Source of the DNA: Bacteroidales bacterium
GTDB taxonomy: Bacteria; Bacteroidota; Bacteroidia; Bacteroidales; Paludibacteraceae
NCBI GenBank assembly: GCA_018066005.1
Contig: JAGHSG010000159.1
Span: forward strand, 1-11,232
Length of the DNA: 11,232 bases
Direction: 5' to 3'
A program made the position numbers and the translations under genes. Of this stretch, positions 4,009 to 11,232 are shown piece by piece. Position 1 is the first letter of the stretch; each line of letters opens with the position of its first letter. Under the pieces are notes generated by a model. That model made no database searches, was not told the origin of the DNA, and worked only from the letters and a program-made list of their open reading frames with translations.

Positions 4009-5391
4009 TTAGCGCGTGTAGATGCGGTACTCGTATGCCGTGAGGGTGGCGGACTTGGGCGTGGTGACCGTGGTGCCGGATAAGCAATCCTTTGCCTCCA
4101 CTTTCTGCCAGTCCATCGGCAACGGAGCCACCTGGACAGATGCCGTCGTATTGGCCATCACCAACACGGACTGACCTCCTGCACTACGTGTGATAACACC
4201 CACCTTGTCCGTGGAATAATTAGTCACATCACCCTTGCGGGCTTCGGAAGTTTCTACATAAATCTTCATCAACTGCTGATAACGAGCCACAAAAGGATTG
4301 GTTCCCGAGAAAGATAACGGCGTAGTCGTCTTCGTACAGAAATCAATACGGTTCATATACCCTATATCCTGCGAACTATAAATCATCGGGACACCGCCCA
4401 TGAAAGCCGTCAGGCAGAACGCCGACAACATACCATTGCCGTCCCTGAAGAACGACGAAGGCGCATTCTCCGACGAGGCATCATGCGTGGTGACATAACG
4501 CAAACGGTTCTTGCCGGCAGGCGTGGTATTGAACTCATTACGACTGACCGACCAGAGGTTAGCCAACGTCTTCGTTCCCTTATACAAATCTTCTACACCA
4601 TATAAATAATCCCAACTATAAATCCAATCGAAACCATCGGTGAAATGGACTGTTTTTGACGATTCAGCCAGCCACAGCGCGTCGGGTTTGACCTGACGCA
4701 CCGCCGTGATAGCACGCTGCCAGAACGCAGAAGGCACACCCTCGGCATAGTCGCAACGGAAACCGTCTATATCCGCCTCACGCACCCAATAGAGCATGGC
4801 ATCGCACATAGCGTCCTGCACGGCGGTCTTGCCATAGTCCAAGAAAGTGACATCCTGCCATTCGCGTTCACTGGTCGTCTGGGCAGGCGTGTACCAGTCA
4901 GGGTGAGCCGTTACCCACGCATGATCCCATGCCGTGTGATTAGCCACCCAGTCCAGAATGACCAACATACCCCGTTCATGAGCGTCTTTGACCAACGATT
5001 TGACATCCTCCAACGTACCCATATCGGACGAGACAGCCGTATAATCCTTCACGCAATACGGCGACCAGACAGTCTTAACTTCGCCCCTGGGCTGAACAGG
5101 CATGAGCCACAGGACATTAACCTGCATCTGCTGCAGAATAGGCAAATAATTACGCACCGCCTGCAAGGCATTAGACGAAGCGAACAAACGCTCGTTGCAC
5201 TCATAGACAACGATATTATTTCCGCTCAACACCGGCGTCGGTGTGGGCGTCGGTCCCGGAGTGGGTCCCGGATCGGGAATAGTGTCCACCGGTTTGGGGG
5301 GATTGGTTGTTTCTTTCTTGCAACTAGTTACATTGATTGTCAAGAGCATCAGCGTGCATAGCACGCCAATGCCGATTAGAATACGTTTCAT
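4009..5391 (-). CDS. GH13 alpha-amylase, surface lipoprotein (SusG position)
   Basis: A 460-residue glycoside hydrolase family 13 enzyme expected to cut alpha-1,4-glucan. All four GH13 conserved regions are visible: DWVANHT (D147, N151, H152); DGFRCDYAEGVP with R212 and nucleophile D214; WLAES with acid/base E243; and VTTHD with H303 and D304. The (beta/alpha)8 barrel spans about 55-375, with a small beta domain at the C-terminus. The N-terminus has a signal peptide and lipobox VTSC (C24) followed by KKE, which suits export to the outer surface. A Pro/Thr linker (about 31-54, repeated PTPGPTP) then lifts the enzyme off the membrane. At 460 residues it is much shorter than B. thetaiotaomicron SusG (692), and no inserted starch-binding domain is seen. 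Its ATG overlaps the preceding stop as ATGA, implying translational coupling. Exact substrate and GH13 subfamily are not determined. Confidence 0.92.
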   Translation of the reverse strand: MKRILIGIGVLCTLMLLTINVTSCKKETTNPPKPVDTIPDPGPTPGPTPTPTPVLSGNNIVVYECNERLFASSNALQAVRNYLPILQQMQVNVLWLMPVQPRGEVKTVWSPYCVKDYTAVSSDMGTLEDVKSLVKDAHERGMLVILDWVANHTAWDHAWVTAHPDWYTPAQTTSEREWQDVTFLDYGKTAVQDAMCDAMLYWVREADIDGFRCDYAEGVPSAFWQRAITAVRQVKPDALWLAESSKTVHFTDGFDWIYSWDYLYGVEDLYKGTKTLANLWSVSRNEFNTTPAGKNRLRYVTTHDASSENAPSSFFRDGNGMLSAFCLTAFMGGVPMIYSSQDIGYMNRIDFCTKTTTPLSFSGTNPFVARYQQLMKIYVETSEARKGDVTNYSTDKVGVITRSAGGQSVLVMANTTASVQVAPLPMDWQKVEAKDCLSGTTVTTPKSATLTAYEYRIYTR

Positions 5392-6935
5392 CTTCTTTTG
5401 TTGGTTTTTACAGGAACGACTGTCAACGGCTTAGCCACCGTATCCGTGATGGTGAAATAATACACATTCATCTCTTCCGTGGCTTTCAAATCAAAGGCAT
5501 CGTACTGCGTTCCTTCTTCAAAATCAATACCATGTTTACCCTTGTTATTAAGAATGATACTGAAATAATCATCCACATAACAATCTATATCATAACGGAG
5601 CAATTCAAGACCAAGAATAGTCTCTTTCTCCATCAACGACAAGTTGGCACCGGGCCAACCGCCACAAATCTCGGAAGTACCCCACGCGTAGATAAACTTA
5701 TCCACCACTGCCACCGTGTCCATAACGGTATCGCGACAGTAATTCATCTTATCGGTAGCGTCGTACATATACAGCGATATATGTGCAGGAATCTTCTCTT
5801 TGGGTTTGGGGTCATACCACACCACGTCGCCCGGGTTGGCAGGGTCTTCAATGATCTGGACACCATCGCTGCTGATATACAAGCACAGCGTGTCGCCCGT
5901 CGTACCCAAGGTATAGAACGTGTTATTACCCGGGAAATCGCCCAACTGGGCACTTCCGTTTTTGGAGAAGATAAGACTCTCCTTAAGTCCGGCATTGGAC
6001 TCGCCCATATCATAATACATATAGACATAGTCGCCAAACTGCTCGGTACCGTCAACCTTCATGCCGGGCCAACCGCCATTAAGGTCATTCACATCTCCCC
6101 ACATATACAAGGTGGTGTTCTGCCCCCAGTTCATACCGTCCAAGACATAAACGACCATACCGTTATGCCCTTCGGTGGGTTCTTTGACTTCAACGACACC
6201 GTCGGCGGTCAGTTTGAGGAAGATATTTTTCGTCACCGTATAAGCATACGTAGGTAACTGGGTCGTTCCGTCACCGTTATTGGAGAAAATCAGGTTAAGC
6301 GTCAGTCCGGTGGCTGCTTCACCCATATCAAAGTAATAATAAGGTACACCCTTGACCGTCTCGGTACCCGTTATACTCAATCCGGGCCACTCGGCATGAT
6401 AAGGAGCGTCGTCCTTATAGGTATATAAGCGGGTCGATTTACCCCACCCTAACTCGTCAATGATATAAACGCAATAGCCGTCGTGCGTGACCGTACCCTG
6501 TTGCGACTTGGTCCACTTAGGTATCTCTATGCGATACCGCTGCCCCACTTGAGCATTCGCCAGCACATGGTTATCCCCCACTTCGTCGCCCTGAATAGAA
6601 CTGACAAAGCGGAAACCGTCAGCCAGAGATGTGCCCGGAGCAAAATCTTCGGGGTACAGATAAATACCAAAGACGTAGTCCGTCTTAGATGCTTTCTGCA
6701 GGAGGTAGTCGGGATTCTCGTACGTCTCCACCGTACCGCCATTGACAGCACCTATCATATATATATTGTCCGATGCCGAAGTACCGGCAGGCACAACGAC
6801 TTCCAACAAGATAGCATTTGCCTTGGTTTCAAACTGAGGGTTCTCATAATCAAACACCAACTCCGATTGTTTGCAGGCAGTAAGCATCATGACAACTCCA
6901 CACAAGAGCATCAAAAATATACGATTGTTTTTCAT
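5388..6935 (-). CDS. SusE/F-position starch-binding lipoprotein with three CBM26-like modules
   Basis: A 515-residue lipoprotein: signal peptide and lipobox LTAC (C21), then an N-terminal SusE-like beta domain (about 25-140), then three related modules at about 152-250, 260-358 and 386-490. Each module has a tryptophan-proline-glycine core (W183, W289, W427; GGWPG in the last two) and a YYxFDMGE or comparable strand. Modules 1 and 2 also share a LIFSNNG/LIFSKNG loop. This pattern resembles starch-binding CBM26-type modules. SusE and SusF bind starch at the cell surface without cutting it, and the position between susD and a GH13 gene fits that role. Module 3 has diverged more and is Cys-containing. 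An AGAAGG sequence 8 nt before the ATG at 6933-6935 is a fair ribosome site. It lies 18 nt after susD and overlaps the amylase gene by 4 nt. Confidence 0.85.
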   Translation of the reverse strand: MKNNRIFLMLLCGVVMMLTACKQSELVFDYENPQFETKANAILLEVVVPAGTSASDNIYMIGAVNGGTVETYENPDYLLQKASKTDYVFGIYLYPEDFAPGTSLADGFRFVSSIQGDEVGDNHVLANAQVGQRYRIEIPKWTKSQQGTVTHDGYCVYIIDELGWGKSTRLYTYKDDAPYHAEWPGLSITGTETVKGVPYYYFDMGEAATGLTLNLIFSNNGDGTTQLPTYAYTVTKNIFLKLTADGVVEVKEPTEGHNGMVVYVLDGMNWGQNTTLYMWGDVNDLNGGWPGMKVDGTEQFGDYVYMYYDMGESNAGLKESLIFSKNGSAQLGDFPGNNTFYTLGTTGDTLCLYISSDGVQIIEDPANPGDVVWYDPKPKEKIPAHISLYMYDATDKMNYCRDTVMDTVAVVDKFIYAWGTSEICGGWPGANLSLMEKETILGLELLRYDIDCYVDDYFSIILNNKGKHGIDFEEGTQYDAFDLKATEEMNVYYFTITDTVAKPLTVVPVKTNKRR

Positions 6936-6953
6936 ACTTATAACCTTCTAAAA

Positions 6954-8771
6954 TTAATAATTCGGATTTTGCACCAGTCCCGGGTTAACACTCAACGCCG
7001 TGGCGGGCAAAGGATACCACTCATATTTGCGGCTACGCTGCGCGGGGAAGATTTGTTCGGCATCATCTCTGGCGCGTCCGAAGAACCACCACTGCCCCTG
7101 CGTGAAGCGGTCAAAGCGGCGCAGGTCGGTACGGCGACGACGTGCTTCACCCAAGAACTCCAGTCCCCACTGGTGCAGCATCCACTCCTCGTCTGACCAG
7201 CCAACGGTAACATTATCCGTAGGAGCACCTGCAAAGTAACGCTTACGCACATCGTTCACCAGTTTGCGGGCATCACCCGTGCCTAAACGCATCTGACACT
7301 CCGCCAAGGTGTAATAAACTTCCGCCCAGCGGAACTCAACTTCCGTAATATCTTGGAAATCCACACCTGTTGCTTCCGGATACATCGGATATTTCATCAA
7401 GCGGTAGCCCGAGTTGGACTGTCCCCATCTGGGTGACTGAACGGTCTCCAAGGCTCTACCTAAGACGGTAGCGCCACTGAACTGACCCACCTGATCGACA
7501 TAAACCAACGGCTGTCCTTCCCTATCAGCGTCTGCAATGACATCTTTACCGGTCAGGATGTTCACCATCTTGCCTTTCAGCATAATACCGCCATCCCATC
7601 TGCCGCCTTCGGGGAAAGCATAACTCTGCTTACGCATATCACCGTCTTCATAGCGCTCATACACGGCACCGAGTTTATCTCCGTATGTTGGGCTTAAGAA
7701 ACTGACGGCACCATCCGTACACAGCGCTTCCGAATTGGGCAATAAAGCAGGTGCCGACAACTCGGTACCTGAATTGTCATACGAAGGAGTCAGGCAGCAG
7801 CAGTTCCAAGCCTCCTGATTGGTAGCATAACAATTGGTGAACTCCACATACGAATAAGGCAGATAAGGCATGTTACGCATCCACCCCGTATTCAGTTTGC
7901 CGTTCTGTTCGGCAAAGCCAAAGACGACTTCGGAACAACTCTCGTTACCAATCTCAAATATCGTGCGATAATCGGGAGCCAGACTGTAATTGCCATAATC
8001 GCCGTTCAACAAAGACTGAGCCAAATCGGCACACTCCTGGTAGTGAGCATTACCTTGTCCCAAGAACACTTCGGCATTTAACAACAAACGCATCTTAAGC
8101 ATTCTGTTCATGGCAGGTCCCACACGCATAGCGCCATTATCTTTCAACGAAGGCAAGGCCTCGTCCAATTCGGTGCTGATAAAATCATACACTTTTTTAC
8201 TGCCCTTGGCAAAATCCACATCAGCACTGCCCGGGACGGTGTTGCTCACCGTCACGCACAATGGCAAGGCACCGCCCCACAACTCAAAGTTGTTGTAGTA
8301 CGCCCACGCACGCAGCGTACGCACTTCTGCTATATAAGCGTCAAAATCCGGTTGCTTCATACCCAGTTGGGCCGGGTCGATTTTATCCATATCCTGCAAC
8401 AACTGGTTACACAAACCAATCGTCGTCCAAGCCGAGTTCCACGCCTGCAAGACGATAGTGGCTTCAGGCGTCCATGTATGCGACGACAAGACAAACTTAA
8501 GTCCTTCGTCCCAACCCCAACTACCGCCATTCCATGTACGCCATGTTATCTGGTCGGCAGAGAACTCCTGCAAATAGAAGAAATACTCACAAAAACCGTA
8601 GGCAGCACTGTTATAGATACCGGCTACAGCACTCTGCAGGTTGGTCTCACTTTGATAGAAATTGACCGCATTAACCTCAGAATAAGATTTTTCGGTTAAA
8701 TCCGTACAGCCGCTATTCAACACAACCAGCATAGCAGCCAAAAGAACGAATATATGATTAACTGTTTTCAT
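6954..8771 (-). CDS. susD: SusD/RagB-family starch-binding outer-membrane lipoprotein
   Basis: A 605-residue SusD-family lipoprotein. The signal peptide ends in lipobox NSGC (C22). The N-terminal SusD-like helical region includes AVAGIYNSAAYGF and AEVRTLRAWAYYNNFELWGGALPL, the typical TPR-like segment with the RAxAYxxLxxxxGxxPL pattern. The C-terminal RagB region includes DITEVEFRWAEVYYTLAEC near 474-492 and the family's ending with an arginine-rich LGEARRRRTDLRRFDRF. Together with SusC it forms the bin-like lid over the transporter and hands over oligosaccharide. It starts 20 nt after the susC stop codon; no Shine-Dalgarno site is evident. The symbol denotes family and position; identity with the classic B. 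thetaiotaomicron gene is not claimed. Confidence 0.93.
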   Translation of the reverse strand: MKTVNHIFVLLAAMLVVLNSGCTDLTEKSYSEVNAVNFYQSETNLQSAVAGIYNSAAYGFCEYFFYLQEFSADQITWRTWNGGSWGWDEGLKFVLSSHTWTPEATIVLQAWNSAWTTIGLCNQLLQDMDKIDPAQLGMKQPDFDAYIAEVRTLRAWAYYNNFELWGGALPLCVTVSNTVPGSADVDFAKGSKKVYDFISTELDEALPSLKDNGAMRVGPAMNRMLKMRLLLNAEVFLGQGNAHYQECADLAQSLLNGDYGNYSLAPDYRTIFEIGNESCSEVVFGFAEQNGKLNTGWMRNMPYLPYSYVEFTNCYATNQEAWNCCCLTPSYDNSGTELSAPALLPNSEALCTDGAVSFLSPTYGDKLGAVYERYEDGDMRKQSYAFPEGGRWDGGIMLKGKMVNILTGKDVIADADREGQPLVYVDQVGQFSGATVLGRALETVQSPRWGQSNSGYRLMKYPMYPEATGVDFQDITEVEFRWAEVYYTLAECQMRLGTGDARKLVNDVRKRYFAGAPTDNVTVGWSDEEWMLHQWGLEFLGEARRRRTDLRRFDRFTQGQWWFFGRARDDAEQIFPAQRSRKYEWYPLPATALSVNPGLVQNPNY

Positions 8772-8791
8772 ATCTATTCACGCTAAAAATT

Positions 8792-11232
8792 CTACTTCAA
8801 GTTTAAGGTTACACCCAGCGACAACTGCGTAGCCGTAGGATAAGCGGAAGAATTGTCCACACCCGGAGTAATGCCCGTAGAAACGACTATCGACGGATCA
8901 TTGCCTTTATACCTGGTAATGGTACATATATTCTTTGCCGTCAGGAAAATACGCATATCCTGGAAATACTTGGCCGACGGTACACGCAACGTGTAACCAA
9001 TCGTAATATTATCCAATTTGAAATAGTCACCGCGCTCCAAGAAATAACTGGAGATGACACCCGAACTGGCGCGCAGGGCCTTGTCGTCCGTATAGGCGGT
9101 GCGAAGCACATTCTCCGAGCCGGACTCACGCAATCCCATGTTATAACGGCGCACATTATAGATATCAAAATCAAATGCGCCACGCCACATCATACTGAAA
9201 TCCCATCCTTTGTAGGTGAAATAGTTATTCCAATCGAGATAATGCTTGGGGGCGCCATTGCCGATGACACGTTTCCACGAAGCATCCGCCTGACTGGCCA
9301 ATTGCTGCTTGCCGTCATTATCGTACACCAGCATATTGCCATTCTCGTCTATACCGGCATATTCGTATCCCCAGAAATTACCCACAAGACCGCCTTCTTT
9401 CACGCGGAAATAATATTCCGTGGTACCGACACCGCCTTTTTGATACAAATCCAAATAGGCAGCGTGATAGGTATCGTTACTCAATTTAGTCAGGACCGTC
9501 GTGCCGTAACTGTAGTTAATACCCATGTTCCAAGTAAAGTCCTTGGTTTTGAAAATATCTCCATTCAATGCCACTTCAACACCCTGGTTCAGCGTAGTAC
9601 CTACGTTAACCAAGATATGGTCATATACAAAGGGAGGTTGCGGTGCCGTATAGTTATACAACAAGTCCTGGGACTGGCGGTTATAATACTCTACCGAACC
9701 GCGAAGACGTCCCCATAAATCAAAGTCCAGACCTACATTCAGCACTTGGTTCTTCTCCCAGCGCAAATCGCTGTTACTATTGCCCGTCGGCACATAACCC
9801 TTAACCCAACTGCCATTGATATTGTAGGCATACTTGTTTGCACCAAACGAGCCCAGACCATAAGCGGCAAGCGATTGGTAAGGATTGAAATCGCAACGTC
9901 CGGTCAAACCGTAACTGATACGCGGTTTGAGGCTGCGCAACACTTTTTGAGCAGGTTGCATAAACTTGCAGGACATCATCTCCCAAGCCAAACTAGCACT
10001 GGGGAAATTACCCCACTTATTGTTCTCACCGAATTTACTGGAACCCTCACGGCGGAAACTAACCGAAGCAAACAGAATATCATTCCAGTTATAGTTGATT
10101 CGACCGAAGAAACCAATCAGGGTTGTCTCGTTTTTATAACTGCCCATATTAGCCAGACCTTCTCCCAGATAGGAGCCGGCTGCTATATCATTCCACATGG
10201 TATTATCAAAGGTAAAATCATAGTTGGACATCCCCATCTGCTCATAATAACTGCGTTCCCAACTATAACCTACCACCACTTTCAAATCATGTTCACCGAA
10301 GTGCATGGCGTAATTACCAAGCCACTCAACGCGGTGTGTCTGCCACTTCTGATACTCCAAGGTAGCACGGCCATTATAACCTTCCCAATAACTCTCATTA
10401 CTCTTGGAAGATGCATAGGTATCACTCTTGAGATCATTATATTGGAGCGCATAGTTGACATTGGTTGAAATAGAATGGACATCATTGTGCCATATATTGT
10501 ACTTCAAGTCCACATTAGCCAACAAATATTGGCGTTTACCCTGACTCTTCGTCTCTTTGAGTCGTGCGACGGGGTTAACTGCCCCTGTTTGGTTGGTAGG
10601 TTGATAATACGAACCGTCTTCGTTGCGCACAGGCATTGTCGGGTTAATACTCAAAGCCCTGTCCACCATACCGTCGTCGCCCCAATCCTCATTAACGCGG
10701 CGCGCGCTGAGGCTACCGGACAAGACCAGATGATTATTGATAAAGCCCTGCTCCATTGCAAAACGACCTCCGTACTCACGGCGAGCGCTCACAATGTCCA
10801 AGCCTTTGGCATCCTTGAAGTTGAACGATGCGGCATAAAAACCGGACTTGGTGTTATAGTTAACGCCTATATATTGGTTGACATCATAGGTAGCAGGTTT
10901 GATAATTTCTTTATACCAATCCGTCTTGTAACCAAAATTCGTTCCACGACGCGAACGGATAAACTCATCCGGCGTCAGCACTTGCGGACGTGCATTGGCT
11001 ATATGACAGGCAGCATAACTATCGTATGTCACCGTGAACTTACCTTCCTGGTTTTGGCTGCCATGCTTGGTCGTAATCAAGATGACACCGTTGGCACCAC
11101 GGGTACCGTAGATAGCTGCCGAACCGGCATCTTTTAATACTGTCATCGACTCGATATCCTGCGGCGCTATATTGCGTATGTCACCACCGGCTATACCATC
11201 AATAACAATCAACGGTGCGTTACTCGTAGATA
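8792..11232 (-). CDS. susC: SusC/RagA-family TonB-dependent transporter (5' end outside window)
   Basis: The frame is open to the window edge, giving 812 residues of a protein usually near 1000. The visible part begins STSNAPLIVIDGIAGGDI, inside the plug domain, and continues with the SusC signature SMTVLKDAGSAAIYGTRGANGVILITTK-like plug segment (about 28-55). The rest is an outer-membrane beta barrel rich in alternating aromatic strands, ending YPTATQLSLGVTLNLK. Missing are the signal peptide, the carboxypeptidase-D-like N-terminal domain and the TonB box region. A TTG at 11210-11212 is not the true start. The protein imports malto-oligosaccharides (by inference from the GH13 and starch-binding neighbours) using TonB energy. 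It is the first gene seen of the PUL; regulator and promoter lie upstream, out of view. Confidence 0.95.
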   Translation of the reverse strand, partial: STSNAPLIVIDGIAGGDIRNIAPQDIESMTVLKDAGSAAIYGTRGANGVILITTKHGSQNQEGKFTVTYDSYAACHIANARPQVLTPDEFIRSRRGTNFGYKTDWYKEIIKPATYDVNQYIGVNYNTKSGFYAASFNFKDAKGLDIVSARREYGGRFAMEQGFINNHLVLSGSLSARRVNEDWGDDGMVDRALSINPTMPVRNEDGSYYQPTNQTGAVNPVARLKETKSQGKRQYLLANVDLKYNIWHNDVHSISTNVNYALQYNDLKSDTYASSKSNESYWEGYNGRATLEYQKWQTHRVEWLGNYAMHFGEHDLKVVVGYSWERSYYEQMGMSNYDFTFDNTMWNDIAAGSYLGEGLANMGSYKNETTLIGFFGRINYNWNDILFASVSFRREGSSKFGENNKWGNFPSASLAWEMMSCKFMQPAQKVLRSLKPRISYGLTGRCDFNPYQSLAAYGLGSFGANKYAYNINGSWVKGYVPTGNSNSDLRWEKNQVLNVGLDFDLWGRLRGSVEYYNRQSQDLLYNYTAPQPPFVYDHILVNVGTTLNQGVEVALNGDIFKTKDFTWNMGINYSYGTTVLTKLSNDTYHAAYLDLYQKGGVGTTEYYFRVKEGGLVGNFWGYEYAGIDENGNMLVYDNDGKQQLASQADASWKRVIGNGAPKHYLDWNNYFTYKGWDFSMMWRGAFDFDIYNVRRYNMGLRESGSENVLRTAYTDDKALRASSGVISSYFLERGDYFKLDNITIGYTLRVPSAKYFQDMRIFLTAKNICTITRYKGNDPSIVVSTGITPGVDNSSAYPTATQLSLGVTLNLK

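Noticed and set aside
5337..6257. Long plus-strand open frame of 306 codons opposite the starch-binding lipoprotein gene
   Set aside because: It is antisense to a gene with a clear lipobox and repeated carbohydrate-binding modules; its own translation shows no domain and is His/Ile-rich as expected of a shadow frame. The other long plus-strand frames opposite the PUL genes (near 4903, 6483, 9746 and 10475) were rejected for the same reason.

Overview
The window looks like chromosomal DNA of a Bacteroidales bacterium (Bacteroides, Phocaeicola or a close relative). It carries a SusC/SusD polysaccharide-utilisation locus (PUL), lipoprotein signals of the Bacteroidota type, weak or absent Shine-Dalgarno sites, and several promoters of the Bacteroidota form TTG-N20-TAnnTTTGC. 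Every gene I can support is on the minus strand, so transcription runs from high to low coordinates. The species cannot be fixed from the sequence.

Positions 11232 to 4009 hold an alpha-glucan (starch-type) PUL: a SusC-like TonB-dependent transporter (its N-terminus lies outside the window), a SusD-like binding lipoprotein, a SusE/F-position lipoprotein with three repeated CBM26-like modules, and a short GH13 alpha-amylase lipoprotein. Spacing is tight (20 nt, 18 nt, then a 4-nt ATGA overlap). The operon ends in a hairpin/T-tract terminator at 3963-4002. Expected division of labour: the lipoproteins hold and cut starch at the cell surface and SusC/D imports the oligosaccharides.

Positions 3984 to 2319 hold a cluster of three toxin-antitoxin-like modules: (i) an MNT nucleotidyltransferase followed by a 49-codon remnant of a HEPN toxin; (ii) an apparently intact mntA/hepT pair; (iii) an intact PIN-type antitoxin overlapping a PIN toxin gene that has lost its middle. 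Two of the three toxins are therefore broken by deletion while all three antitoxin-side genes look whole. The promoter of module (i) is built into the terminator of the PUL.

Positions 2300 to 1000 hold a retropepsin-like aspartic protease gene, two intrinsic terminators, and two copies of a compound repeat. Each repeat is a terminator hairpin followed by small hairpins joined by a TAATAGAACG-type linker. There is also a G10 tract and several palindromes. Positions 982 to 278 encode an ORF6N-domain protein with perfect 15-bp palindromes in its leader and inside its coding region. Positions 1 to 277 have no convincing gene, only a short tandem repeat and two small hairpins.
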